From Drosophila pseudoobscura (Eukaryota > Arthropoda > Insecta > Diptera > Drosophilidae): a DNA stretch of 64,000 nucleotides. Numbering within the stretch: the first letter of the stretch is position 1; each line of letters starts with the position of its first letter. Positions 24,201 to 36,132 of this stretch are shown here, piece after piece. The notes beneath the pieces were generated by a model. That model searched no databases and was not told the DNA's origin. It saw nothing but the letters and a program-made list of their open reading frames with translations. The stretch spans positions 48,995,869 to 49,059,868 of the forward strand of contig NC_046683.1 of assembly GCF_009870125.1 (NCBI RefSeq). Reading direction: 5' to 3'. Position numbers and translations under genes: made by a program.

Positions 24201-26624
24201 TGCCGCCTGAGAAGAGAAATGTGAGACAAAATGGCAAAGACAATTTGAATTCATTTCTGTCACTTAATGAATCGTTAGGGCCTGGCCTGGGCTGGCCAGT
24301 GGCCAGTGGCCATTCCGCCATCTCCTCTCAAGGTCACATAAATAATAAAAGTAAAATGTGGCAAGTGATTCCACTTGCTAATTAATTCAGTTGCGCTAAT
24401 TTTGGGTTGGTTTCTTTTGGAAGCGGCAAAAACTCATTTGCATATGCTTGAAGAACTGGGGCTCTACTTATCTCTCTGTCCCTGTCTCTGAAGACCTTTG
24501 CGCAAGTAGTTCCCTTCAAGTTCCCTTGTCGAGAAAATGTTGCCCACGTGCTACTGCCCACTCATAGATACACTCATCTTGTATCTGAATACAGCACTAT
24601 CATCTTCCTCTATCATCATCCGTCACTCTTTCGATGCCGATGCCGATGCCGATGCCAGTGACCTTTGCTTTTGGCTCTTGTTTTTCATTTTTCACTCACA
24701 TTTTTGTGGCTCTGCCAAGAGGAAGATCAATATCTGGGGGAAGCCGCCATGTAATGCACGATTTCTGTTGAAACGCCAGACAATTGAGGCCTCCGTAAAA
24801 CAGTTAAGGAATAGCGTTAACGCTGCCCTCCAGCCCATTCCTCTATTGCTCTGTTGCTGTTTTGATCGAGTCTCTCTATTTATATTCAAATTTCTGGCAA
24901 AATAATCTCTAATATGGGTCAAAAACTACAGGTTTTCACGTTTCTCGTAGCGAAATATGTGTTAATCGCTTCCCATGAATTATTCAATAGATTTTTGTTT
25001 TATTTTTTTTATAAACAGAGACAGATCTATCGTATTGGCTAGATGAAATGATAGTGGAGGAAGGAGAGGGATTGTGTTTGTGATTTACAGATGCCAATTA
25101 AGAAAAGTGTTTACAAAGATAATCAAACAATTTATCTGGCAGATTCTATGTATCACTATGATGAAAATCAAATAGCAATAAATCTGTAGAACACGGTGGA
25201 GGGGAGTTATGAATAGATTGAGGAGTCCCCAGACCGGCACTCCAAAGTTTTAAACGAAATTAGGGCCACAATTTATGACAATTGCCCAATGCACTTGATC
25301 AACAAAAAACAAACAAAAAAAAGCCTCTTAATTACTTGGAGTCTACTTGAGAGATAATTGCGGATTGCGGTGGACTCCCCATCCAGTGGCTAGTGGCTGT
25401 AAATCAAAGCATGAGACAGCGCGACGAGGCTCTTAAATTTCGGATGCTTCTCATAAATTGTTTGGGGCGAGGTCAGGCGGATGGATGGGTGATAGATGAA
25501 TGGCCAGAGGGATTTACGCTCTATCTACGAGCTGATTGAGATTCGAAATTTATGGGAAACCTTTGAATGATGTCACCAAGGAATTTGGCTAAGCAAAATT
25601 CAGGAAAAACACACCAGAAAGTAGGCCTTGACTTTGAACTTCAAACTGTAGAGTTTTCGAGAAGGAACTTGGCTAAATAAAATTAAAGAAAAACACACCA
25701 GAAAGTAGGCCTTGACTTCGAACTTCGGCATAAAATTTGCGATGTGCCTGGGAAATATCTACGATTTTTCATTCCCTTTTCAGTAGTCGTACGGAGCAGA
25801 GCTCCGAAAATAAATTATTTCGAAAACAAAAATATTTAAAAAATTTAAAAAAAAAAAAATCGGTAAAAACAAAAGTGAAAAAAAAATTTAATTTGTATTA
25901 AAAAAAAAAACTTTATTTTTTAGACAGTGATGCCTTTTAACGGCAATGTTTTCCCCACCGATGCACCGGCCTCACGCATTTCCGCCGGTGGATCTGGTGC
26001 TGGAACTGTAAGCGGAGGTGGAGATGGCACTGATTTCTCCAGACCGAACTCAGCCGCCCGTGCGCACCCCCAATCGTTGGATGAGGGAGCCGCACCGTTT
26101 GTGACCTGTCGCAAGCCGCGACTGGATCTCAACTCGCTGCCAGTGCGTCAGTATCTCGACCAGACGGTGGCCCCCATACTGCTGAACGGACTTCAAGCTT
26201 TGGCCAAGGATAGGCCCGAGGATCCGGTCAGCTACCTGGCCGCCTATCTGATGAAGAACAAGAACCGCTGCGACGAGCTGAACCCAGAGTTCATGTAAAC
26301 CACACACTACACTCTACACTAGTATCTAAAGAATTCACAGTAACAAGTACACAAACGCCGATTGCCTCAGGCCCCCAACCGCACACATATTTTGTTGACA
26401 ACATTGACTTTTAAATGCAACACAATCCAACACAGCTGGAAGTTCCCAGTCTCCAGCCAATCACACATACATAGTTTTAACCAATGTTTAGTGTCTCCAA
26501 AGTGACGACCATAATTATTTTATTTGTCCACGACTGCTATTCGCCGATTTTATAGATCATTGACTTTTACACAATTTATCGCAAATTAAACAATTGTTAA
26601 AACACTCACCAGACAGATCTTCAT
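15249..26624 (-). CDS. Rebers-Riddiford cuticle protein with a giant first intron
   Basis: Structural chitin-binding protein of the exoskeleton, secreted by epidermis. Exons: 26624-26610 (MKICL only), 16796-16622, 16549-16428 and 16370-15249, 477 residues. The five-residue first exon was placed because it ends in GTGAGT at phase 0 and completes a signal peptide, [15 protein letters not shown]; micro first exons are usual in cuticle genes. An RR chitin-binding module (about 27-95) matches G-x8-G-x6-Y-x-A. A proline/serine/tyrosine-rich linker follows, and a second RR-like motif, [19 protein letters not shown], lies near the C-terminus. The 57-nt intron at 16427-16371 has no stop in frame, so its removal is inferred from splice sites. 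Probably the orthologue of D. melanogaster CG1136, judged from neighbours and memory. Confidence 0.85.
22351..22376. repeat. perfect inverted repeat
   Basis: AACCGTTGG (22351-22359) and its exact complement CCAACGGTT (22368-22376) are separated by 8 bases. No gene is associated. Confidence 0.8.
25578..25728. repeat. imperfect tandem duplication, period about 84 bp
   Basis: Two copies starting AAGGAA.TTGGCTAA (25578 and 25662) share a nearly identical core that includes CACACCAGAAAGTAGGCC. They lie about 200 bp upstream of the nested Dpy-30 start codon. Confidence 0.85.
25930..26298 (+). CDS. Dpy-30L2: Dpy-30 family protein, COMPASS/MLL methyltransferase core subunit
   Basis: Dpy-30 dimers dock on Ash2 in the histone H3K4 methyltransferase complexes of the nucleus. 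One uninterrupted frame of 122 residues; the ATG at 25930 is taken because an adjacent GTG at 25927 is not a eukaryotic start. A low-complexity N-terminus rich in glycine, alanine and serine (1-60) precedes the Dpy-30 dimerisation motif (about 74-116): [16 protein letters not shown], then [21 protein letters not shown]. The gene lies inside the first intron of the cuticle gene on the opposite strand. TTTATTTTTTAG just before the start could be the acceptor of a 5' UTR intron. The family is certain. The symbol rests on flies having two copies and on the Rcd5 and CG11593 neighbours, so treat it as probable. Confidence 0.88.
   Translation: MPFNGNVFPTDAPASRISAGGSGAGTVSGGGDGTDFSRPNSAARAHPQSLDEGAAPFVTCRKPRLDLNSLPVRQYLDQTVAPILLNGLQALAKDRPEDPVSYLAAYLMKNKNRCDELNPEFM
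26299..26609. other. Dpy-30 3' flank inside the cuticle gene intron
   Basis: AT-rich, non-coding. AATTAAA at 26584-26590 could end the Dpy-30 transcript only about 20 bp before the cuticle gene's first coding exon on the other strand. Confidence 0.4.
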
Positions 26625-29600
26625 GATGGTTTTTTTTTCTTTTTTTTTGGTCTTCGGTCCCTTCTTTCAGGCACAACGTTGAATTAGTAAGTAATTTGCA
26701 ATTTTCTTCTGTTTTTCACGCTTGCCTTCACACGCACAATTTTGCTCCGAATTTTACTCGTATCTTTTGCCAATTTCGGCAACCCTCATCGCCAAAACAT
26801 TCGACTGTAATAATAATTATCCCAGGGAGAGATGAGATCTCCAAGTGTGTTCCGCCGCTCAATTAGTTCCGCCGCTCCAGAGGGAGAGGGAGTGAGCGCT
26901 GCTGATGGGGCCTGCTGCTCCAGCAGAGATGAGTGTTTTGAAGAGAATTGCACTTCCGATTGCCGACGACCCACGCGAGATGCAATCTTCAGATTCGGTT
27001 TCGTTAGTTTTGCGGTGGTTCAAGCTTCGCTTCGCGTCGCCTCCGTGGTGTCCGTCTGTACAGCTCTCTGGCTCGATTGCCACTAAATTCGCAGCGTGCT
27101 TAGTTGACGGTTTAAAAACTTCAAATTCAAATCGAGAAACGGTTGGGTATTCGGTCGGAGCTCGTTTCCAGCCCAGCACTGCGATTCGGCAGCGAGTCGA
27201 TTCGTGGATCGTGTCTGACAGAGCACCAGAGCGCGGTGTCTGCAGTGTCTACAGTGTCTACAGTGTCTGCCGCAGCCCAGAGAGGGGTCTACGGTGCCTG
27301 CTAGAGCCCAGAGCCAGAGCGGTCTCTAAGGTGTCTGCCGACTGGTGGCTGATGGTTTTTTGGTCTGTTTGGTTCTGGGCCCGGTGTAATCTGCTTGGGG
27401 GCAAGTACTCTAAGCCGATTTCTTTGCTGCCTCGGCCCACCCGCAGTTGTCACGCGCCAAAATCGAACTTGTTCCGGCTGCCTGGCTCTTAGACTTACAT
27501 CAGATCTACTCTGCTCAGATCTCCCCTCCACATATGTGAATAGAACACTTGGAATAATTAAATCTAATTGCAAGGTATCGCACCTCAGTCCAAAGATCAC
27601 TTCACTTCACATCACATCACATCTCTCAGTGCTCCTCCATAATGCATAATAAGTGGGGGTGGGGGTTGCTCGACTCGATGCGATCTCTTATGGGAAGGTA
27701 TCGCGTTTTCGAAAGGGTCTTTGCATTTGGCCTTGGTATTCGTTAGATCTTGAAGTGCGAAGCGGAGCCAGCCGCCAATTGGAGTGAAGTCTCGACAGTT
27801 TCCGATCAGTTAAAAACTTATTAAAAATATTTCGTTTTTGGGCAATTTTTATCGCTCAATATCCCTCAGGCGCTAGACGAATAATAAACATATCTTAAAA
27901 TACAAATCTATTGGGGCGATTCGCAGGTTGAGTCAGCAAATCAAATAATCAATAGACGAAGGGGAGCGAAAGGCCAATGGCGTTAGAGCGATTGGGGAAA
28001 TACCCTTCTCCAAATGAGAGGGTTGGCTTGGGATTCTTAAGGGATTCCTTGATTCGATTTGTCATGGTTATTTAAAGAGCGTCTTTTCTTAAGTTTTGGC
28101 CCGGAATGTTCTTGGGAAAGAGTAGAAATACTATGATATATGGAACCTACGAACCCTTCTTTGCAGAATGGAAACTCTCGACAAGAGTATGGATATAATA
28201 TTCATAATCCATTAGAAAAATAGGAAAAGACAAAGCATTAATAAAACAGCAACCCACGTCGATAATAAAAAGTCTGAGCAAGCAAATGTTTTTGTATGGC
28301 ATATCCATATCTATTTGTATCTCGACTTCAAGCTCGACTTAATTAAAAAATCAAAGGCGTTGTAATTATTTGTCTCGCCTGCAAAAAAAAAAGTATGAGT
28401 ATCTGTCGCTCTGGGAGCGAGCGGCACTCGGCGGTACGACGACAACAACCCTCGAGATCTTAAGACCCGAAAGTGGAGTTGCAAATTGAACTTGCTTTAT
28501 TTTGGCGCCACAGAGATACGAGCTACGAGTGTGTGTGACGTGATGTGGAGTGCGTGGGTGAGTGGCTGCCGACGCCACCGCCGCCGCCGTCTAATGGAGC
28601 AGAGAACCTCAAGGCCCCCTGTTTCGTATCAATCCATTCAACTGTGAGGCTGCTCCATAGGCTGTGCCACCGATCTCGATGGATGCATTGGATGGCTGAC
28701 GTCACGCCCGTCGCCCACAAATGAAATCATTTTCCTCACCCTCACACTCACACTTACACTCGCATGTGGTTCGGGCAGCGACAAAGGGGAGGGGAGGCAT
28801 AGGTGAAATAAATCAGCGTGCATTCCATGAATAGTCACAGCCCAAAAGCTAGAGATACAATATATTTGCCAGCCAGTTCAATAAACAAAACTACGGGGAA
28901 TTATAAATGCAGTGCACACCCGACGCTGACTTTGACGGCCCACTGTGCGTATGAGCGACGCGGAACAACACGCAGTAGTGTTTTCGACCTGCTAGCTAGA
29001 GTATTATTTATGCGTTACATGCAAAACTCGACAAAACCAATACCAAAATTTGAATATTTCACATGACGCATGCGACATGCACGTCTACGACAAATGTCGA
29101 TCCACACAGCCCCCGGAGCCGACAATTGAAATGAAATTGATTGAAATGCGATTAGCAAAATGAATATCAAAGCTCCAAAACCGTTTTACAGAGTTTTCTG
29201 CTTTGTTGAATAATCACACTTATGGCAGGGACTGTACTAGAGGGAAGGCAGACCCCATGATTTTGGCATATCGAAGTCGATTGGTAGCCTATTTTTATGG
29301 CCTTACATCGATTGTTTTTGGACAATTTTCCTGCAAAGTCACGAAACTTTTGACAATTTTGTTATTCACTTCATATAATTCAATGAGATAATCACACTAT
29401 TATGTCACCCTGAACTGGAGCAATCAATGGGTGCCGTGCCTACAGGTGTCTTTTCCCCGCACAGATCTCTGACACTTGGGTGATCTCAGCCCAAGAAACT
29501 GTGAAAGTTCTATCGAGAGACAGAGACCCCCACGCAACGCCCCAACCAGCATAGATTCTCGTACATATGTATGTATGTGAAATGAAGATCCCATGTAGTG

Positions 29601-31095
29601 CTCCACTTCGGTCGCGCCGACAAACAGCATGACCTACGCTAATAGAGAAGAGAAAGAGCCCCCAAGACGGGCTTCAGACTAATTTTAGCAGTTGCGACAT
29701 CGCCAAAATATCGGAATATCGGACCACAACAGCAACAACGACAACAACAACAAAAGTTCGGTGAACTGCACAAAAGATATAATAAGACAAAGCCAAGCTT
29801 CATTAGCTCTCCCATCATCAACTTGGGCATCGGGAAAAGAAAGCAGCAGCAGCAGCAGCAGAACACACCACCAACACCATCCATCCATAGGTCCATTCCA
29901 TCGATTGGCTCTGAGATCAGATGGCGAACAAAAAAATGCACACAAATCAACGTTAGAATTTGGAATTCCAGGAGAAACAAAGCGGAGAAAGATGGAGAAG
30001 CTGGAGAATGGGATGGAATGGGAGAACTTGGACGGACCAAGACCAAGACCACGAAATTCTTGGTATGGCCAAAAAGTAAATTGACTTTTTATAGACAGTG
30101 ACAACAATTAATTATATTTTAATATGCTGCGCAGCTTGCATGGCCCGACAGCTTATTAGTTTATAGTATCAACAATACAAATTAAAGATCGAAAGACCCA
30201 AAGCGAACCCAAAACAGAATCCGAATCCGACCTCGAAGAAAGGCCGTCGCTTCTGCTGCTGCTTTGGCTGCCAGAAAGTCATCGAACTTTCTCCGTGTGG
30301 TTCTTTTTGGCGACTAATTTCTATATTATGTGTCATGGTCCTCGCCTGTCAGTCGATTAATTAATTATTTTAACAGCAGCCATCATTTATAACCTTTGCT
30401 ATCGGACTGTTTCGGGGAGTCAATCTCCCCTTGGAGTCGCCCGATCTGTTACAATTTGTAAATGGAACTTGGGAGTTCGCAGAGTTCGCAAGGTCGAACA
30501 AATTTGCCCAAACACAATCGGCGGCTATTAAGTGCCGGCCCCCCGGTAGGTTCCTTCCCAGATGGAAGCCCGAGACCATGTCGCCACACACAACTGAGAA
30601 CTGAAAACATAGAACAGAGATCTTAGACAATCGCGTGAGCAAAAGTTCCCAACAGACGCGGATCTTTATTTGCTTAATTCACTTTGTAAGCGACGCAGCG
30701 CTGGTGACATGCAAATAGAATGGTTATGGATAGATGGTTATGGTGTCTTAGCAGCCACTTTCGAGAGTCTGAGCTGTAATTAATAGCAGCTTACGAGTTA
30801 GCCGCAAATTAACTCCATGACATTGACGCTGTTGTGAAGTTGTGGCGGCACGGCGTAGGTGTCTTGAGCCAGATTCGATGCGGCGGTAGACTGTGGGCCG
30901 AAAATCCGGGAGATTGGAACTCTTTTCCATTTCCCCTTAAGAACTCTGGCTTCCATTCGATTGGAGGCGTTGCGATCGTCGACTGTTAGCTCCTCAGGTG
31001 GGCGTCACATTAGTTTATGATGTTACACATATTGATTTTTCATTCTGAACACTAGACTTATGGAATTAGATTTTAATGCGACACTCATAGGGGAG
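26625..31095. other. 4.5 kb intergenic region upstream of the cuticle gene
   Basis: No coding sequence recognised. The first 500-700 bases presumably hold the cuticle gene promoter and 5' UTR. Simple repeats seen are a CAGTGTCTA tandem run (27238-27268), CAG/AAC-rich runs at 29725-29755 and 29842-29862, and CACTCA/CACTTACACT at 28740-28765. Open frames of up to 140 codons at 29.6-30.1 kb follow the CAG/AAC low-complexity sequence and have no domain. Confidence 0.5.
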
Positions 31096-32976
31096 CTAAT
31101 TAAGGGAATTCGATGTCTTGGCGCTCTCATGGCGTATGGCATTGATCAGCTCGTAGTTAACCAGAAAAGTTAGGCGCAGTCCGCACATCTCCATGATGCA
31201 GTTGTGAGCGAGTCGCGTCTTCATGCCCGTCAGCAGAGGCGTACCATTGATAAAAATGGCCCGCTTGCCCTCGTTGGCAATGAAGAAGTCGCCATTGCTG
31301 CGCAGCTTGATGGTGCCCTGGCGACGAGAGATTTTTGCCGCAGCACCCTCCAGCGACAGATCCACATCAATCAAATAGTCCTTGGCATCGCGTCCGAATG
31401 TAATCTCCTTGGAGCGCATCAGATAGCGCACCTTACGGCCGCACAAACAGGCCAGAGTCTGGTTGTCGAACTCAGAGGCAGCTGTTGATCCTAGCACAGA
31501 GTCCACCAGGACGCCCCAACGTGACAGCTCGTTCTCCAGCACGCGAATGTCCCGCTTGTTGCGGCGATCCGTGAGAGCCCTCTCCATTTCCAGCGCTTCG
31601 TCACGCGGCACATTAACATCATTCTCGAAAACCTGTTCTTCTGCGTCGGAGAAGCTCAGCAGCGTCTGCTCCAAGCCATGGAGCGGCTGTACCACCTGGT
31701 CCGGCAGCAGACTGTACTGCTTTAAGAGCAGCCAGTGGTTGTGTAGCGATTTGGCGGTGCGGGCGTAGTAGAAAACACCCGCATTCTTGTCGAGCAGCTT
31801 CTGGAAGTGCTCCAGCTTGGGGGTTTCAGTCTGTGGGATGGGGGAGTCCATGTATAAGAAACTGCTTTTCTTAGTCAGATTCACATCATATCTCTACTTA
31901 CACTACTGATGGTGCCCAGCAGTTCCTCCTCCTGGGTACTGTACGGGGCCTTTCGCTGTATGGACTCGACCATTTCGGGGTGCAAATTGCGCATAGCGGA
32001 GACGGCAATCCGCGACACTGCCGGTTCATAAAGCAACGCATACCAACGTTGCTGGAGCTCCTGGGCCGTAAACTTGCACGAGAACTTCACACCGCGATGG
32101 ATTAACCGCAAATCGTTCGTCTGCTGAATGCCGATGATCAAAGCCATGTCGTCGCAGGGTTTCCAGCGTCCCAAATCTTTGGTGGCTAGCTGTGCCAAGG
32201 GACGGCCATTGCGGCGCTGTGACCTCTTGCTGGTCGGCCGCCCGGACCGAACAGTCGGTCGTCTATCGGTGGCTGGAACACGTTCCACGACTGGCTTCGG
32301 AGTCACTGGCACAACTAGAGGCGTTGGTGTGACTGGCGGTGCAGCAGTGGGCGTGGCCGGGGAAACAGAGGCCACTGTGCCACTTGGAGTTCCAGGCAAA
32401 AGGCATTCCACTAATCCCTGTGTAGGAGGGGTCTCTAGCATGGGAGCGGGTGCCGCATGCATATTAAGAGATGTGGGTATTCCCATCAGAGCTGGATAGT
32501 TTTGCGAACTGGTGCGTGGCCTGTCCCTGCGGCTAGGGTCTGTTCCTCCACGACTCGTGGGCACAGTGATGTTGTACTCGACGATTTCATCATCAAAACG
32601 TTTCCGTTTGATGGTGCGCGAGGAGCTATCAAGCGGAAAGATTACTTAGCAAAAGTTTGGGGACAGGATAATGTTTTCTGACTCACCTTCTGCGCTTCTG
32701 ATCATTCTGCAGTTCAATTGGAAGATTGTGAATCGGATTTCGCGGAGGAGTTGTCGCCGTCACTGCCACTGTCGAAGTCGCTGTCGCTGTCGCCGTCGCT
32801 GCCACAGTCGTCGCTGCTACAGTCGTCGCTGTTGTGGCTGCTGCAGGCGTCGCTGTCAAAATGGAAGTCACGCCTATGCTGGAAACAGGGGACGAAATAA
32901 TTGGGGGAACAGAAATGCTCTGAGTGCGGACAGGCACTGTATCGGTATTGTCAACGACAATATGTGCACCTTCCAT
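31096..32976 (-). CDS. Rcd5: microspherule protein 1 homologue with FHA domain (Rcd5)
   Basis: MCRS1 homologue, a subunit of NSL/INO80-type chromatin complexes also linked to centrosome integrity in fly cells. Three exons: 32976-32687, 32625-31902 and 31830-31096, 582 residues. The N-terminus is rich in Ala, Thr and Val. The nuclear-localisation-like KRKR follows at exon 2. The MCRS_N block (LGRWKPCDDMALIIGIQQTND, then LQQRWYALLYEP) spans about 250-340. A helical segment follows, then a C-terminal FHA domain (about 475-565) with FGRD, ISRRQ and the NG turn of IFINGTPL. It diverges from the BNIP2-like gene across a shared promoter region of about 690 bp. Length and domains look complete. Confidence 0.94.
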
Positions 32977-33667
32977 TGCAATTATTATAGTCTTATAAAA
33001 AATTTTAATTTTTTTTTCACGACGCCACAACAATGTGAAGTAGAGATGCAGTGTGACCGCGGATTTATCGATAAAATATACCGTCCGACCACCAGAAATA
33101 TACCGAAACATACCGTCTAATTTTCAAAATATACCGTAAATATACTGACGAATTCAAGTTCTATTATACATATTCCTCGTTTTTGATCGGCTCTCAGCCC
33201 TGCCCACATCATTTTATCCAATTAATGAATCTATTTTTTACTTGACTGGTTTATTTTAAATACTTGCTCATGTTGGATTTTGCCAAAAAACGGTTTTAGC
33301 GAAAAAGGTCAAACAAAAAAACCTTAGAGTAATCGTTTCTATTGCTCAATTCTGATATTTCGTTGAGTAATGTTGGCAACTCTAGATTGGGCCCAAAAGA
33401 GGAAAATTTGTTTACAACAAAAATAGAAAATTAAGCTACAACAGCTGACTAATTAAGCAAAGCGACTGATGCACTGCCATTATTTAGCATTGCCTAGATG
33501 AGTGGGCAAGCCAATTTTCACACAAGCTATTCGAAAAACACTGGGAACTATGAGGTAAAGCGCTCCCCCGCCAACACACAAAACAATACATCCGTCCCAC
33601 TACATATGACTAATCGATTTACAGTTTTCATTACGCGGAATCGGAATCGTCGCAGTCAGAGAGCAAA
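32977..33667. promoter_or_regulatory. shared divergent promoter region of Rcd5 and CG11593
   Basis: Within about 690 bp between start codons I see an Ohler motif 1 (M1BP) site CGGTCACACTG on the minus strand (33049-33059), a DRE TATCGATA (33066-33073) and four ATACCG boxes (33078, 33100, 33110, 33131). The second lies in a perfect minus-strand match to Ohler motif 6, KTYRGTATWTTT (33096-33107). These are housekeeping core-promoter motifs; orientation points to Rcd5. A possible small 5' exon of CG11593 with a GTAAAG donor (near 33554) and an acceptor before 33624 also lies here. Confidence 0.7.
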
Positions 33668-35140
33668 ATGGACATCTCCGAGACGCCCACGGACTCGACG
33701 GGCATCTCCCCGCTGGCCGATGAGTGTACGCAGGACACTACGCCCCAGGTGAAAACCATTCTGGAGGAAGAAAAAGACACCAAGACGAGCGCTACCCTGG
33801 ACAATAGAATAATGCGACCGGAGCTGCTGTCCATCGAAACGATGCCACAACGACAAATCATTGAACGCACGCTGGCCAACAGCCACCCGCTGATGTCACC
33901 GACGAACACAGACTCGGACTCTGAGCCGTTTCAGACCAAGCGGAACAACTTTCCCGACGTAGTACCCGCCACCGAGGCGGCCGTGCAGGCGAAGAACACA
34001 CTGAACCAACAAGCCCCCCGCAACAAGCCGCAGGATGCCAAAGTCAGTCTTCTGAGGACCAATAGCCCCGACATCCTCAGCAGCGAATCGGATGCGGATG
34101 TTTCGCAGTACCTTGCTGCTGTGGAGTCCAATTTTCAATCCGTTTCCCTGCTGCCTAACTCCAATGGCAAGAAGACGAAGCGCGGCAGCACTCTGCCTGG
34201 TGGCGAGGACATCTCAAGCCTGGACTCTATCTCAAACCATAGCTTCGATGATGATGAGGATATCGAACACAATCTGGCGTCGCTGAGTCCCTCGAGCTCG
34301 CTCATCGACGGCCTGGATGGGGAGGACGATGACGATGAGTGCGAAGGTCCTGAACTACTGCCCGACAATGACGATGATCTGGACCTGGATTTTGGTCTGG
34401 CCACAACGCCCACGCCACACACTCCGGCTGCGGCGACCCTACCACAGTATTCGGCTGCCGAAGAGCGGCGCGATTCACGGAATTGGCAGAAGATCACACT
34501 ACCAGATGGACGCACGCGGGAAATCGACATGCGGGTCATCGAGCCCTACAAGCGTGTGCTGTCACATGGCGGCTATCTGAAGTCTGGCGGTCAGAATGCA
34601 ATAGTCATTTTCTGCGCCTGTCACTTGCCGGATCGATCGCGGGCCGACTACAGCTATGTGATGGACAATCTGTTCCTCTATGTGGTCAAGACCTTAGAGC
34701 AACTGGTGACAGATGATTATGTCTTAATCTACTTGCATGGCGGCTCTAATAGGCGCAATGTGCCGCCCTTTCCATGGCTGAAGCGGTACGTATATACATG
34801 ATATCCGATTATCTTATCATTGGATAAGGCCTTTTTGCCCCTTTAGATGCTATCAACTGCTGGATAGACGCTTGCGCAAGAGTCTGAAACACATGTATTT
34901 GGTGCACCCAACCTTTTGGATCAAGTCATTGGTGTGGATGGCACGTCCGTTTGTCAGGTGAGCATCTAAGCACAACTATTTCGTTTTGCCATATTGGGAA
35001 TTTCGTATATTCTTGGTAGCACAAAGTTCTGGCGCAAACTGATTTATGTAAAATCTCTGGAGGAGCTGGGTCTGCATGTGGCTGTGGAGAAGGCAGCCAT
35101 TCCGGAGAAGGTGAAGCAGTACGATGCCAAGCGACATTGA
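33668..35140 (+). CDS. CG11593: BNIP2/Prune2-like protein with a BCH (CRAL-TRIO-like) domain
   Basis: BCH-domain scaffold proteins bind small GTPases, their regulators and motor proteins. Exons 33668-34785, 34847-34957 and 35020-35140 give 449 residues. The start at 33668 has an AAAATG context; an upstream exon cannot be excluded, since the frame stays open a short way 5' with acidic/serine residues. The first 260 residues are disordered and acidic, with runs such as DDDEDIE and EDDDDEC. The BCH domain (about 268-430) is clear: LPDGRTREIDMRVIEPYKRV, SHGGY, YSYVMDNLFLYVVKTLEQL, the YLHGG strand and WLKRCYQLLDRRLRKSLKH across the first splice. Junctions are Arg (CG/A) and Ser (AG/C). The family is certain; the symbol is from neighbourhood and memory. 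Confidence 0.92.
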
Positions 35141-36132
35141 GAATCTGCAAATACTCTCTAGACTTGTTTCATTCAAACGCAAAACACTCGCCATTTGTGT
35201 TTCAGCATTCCCCATCTTCATCCACTAATCGATTATTTGAGCTATCCCTCTCTCCCTCTCGCTATGCTTTAATTTAAGATCTCAATCTTTGTGATACTTT
35301 GTGTTTGCCTTCTACCAGACGTAGCTCTCATATCCTACTTCCCCTGCGCGAGTGTGAAGCAAGAGGAAGCGTTTTAGCAAAACATCGAACAAGTTTTTGT
35401 AGTTCTTTATTGGCAGCCGTACAATTGTATTAGTAGACACATGCATATGCACACGCGACATGTGCTAGGATTCCTATACACATACATATAGATATCATAG
35501 TAATTATCATGTAGCTTCCGCTTCATACAATACAATATTCATATATTTTGTAATGGGAAAACAGACATCATAAGCAACCAGAAACCACCAAAACTTCCGA
35601 ACATGTTACCTTTTTTGTGTAGTTGCAAACAAAAAAACGAACAAAACGAGACGACACGGGAAAACTGAATTTAAACATAAGTAATTGAAAATCTTTAGCT
35701 GAATTTTGCATTCACTGCATATTGTATATTCCCCGAGCTGTTTCGCCACCGCACGACCTAAGACCACTGAGACCCCATGCCAGTAAATCGTAGGTTGCAC
35801 CATACACATACACACACATAATCGTAATACTCGTACTCGTATCCACCATCTGTAGGAAGCCCCGTTTAGTCTATAAGTGATACAATACATATATAGTGAC
35901 CATTCTTGAAGAACGTTTGATATTTGTAAAGTCTACACACGCGGAACACATGTAGAATCTCTCTCTCTCTATAGATGGATGATAATCTGACGTACAATTT
36001 AGGCAATATAACCGATTGATATTACGGTCGACATTTTGTTGGTTTCCTTTAATTGCTTCAAACAATAATAATAATAATAAAGTGCAAGATGATTTTTTTT
36101 TATTTATTATGCAAATAAAACCCTCTCTCAAC
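35141..36132. other. 3' flank between CG11593 and Gr64f (convergent)
   Basis: AT-rich, no coding sequence. CACACACATA at 35806-35818, a CT/GA run at 35958-35972 and an AAT microsatellite at 36063-36081. The minus-strand AATAAA at 36103-36108, about 25 bp past the Gr64f stop, is its likely polyadenylation signal. Confidence 0.55.

Larger units (their letters stand above)
16797..25929. other. first intron of the cuticle gene (non-coding part before Dpy-30)
   Basis: About 9 kb without a recognisable exon on either strand apart from the nested Dpy-30 gene that follows. It holds CAG/CTG runs (16990-17015, 20365-20395), a GCTGCC hexamer run (22418-22455), a GATGCC run (24635-24656), a CCCATA run (23250-23270), a perfect 9-bp hairpin (22351-22376) and an 84-bp-period duplication (25578-25728). 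The length and the lack of genes suggest enhancers for stage-specific cuticle expression. Confidence 0.5.

Noticed and set aside
29639-30107. Overlapping frames of 130-140 codons around 29.6-30.1 kb
   Set aside because: Driven by CAG/AAC simple repeats and cysteine- or leucine-rich translations; no conserved motif.
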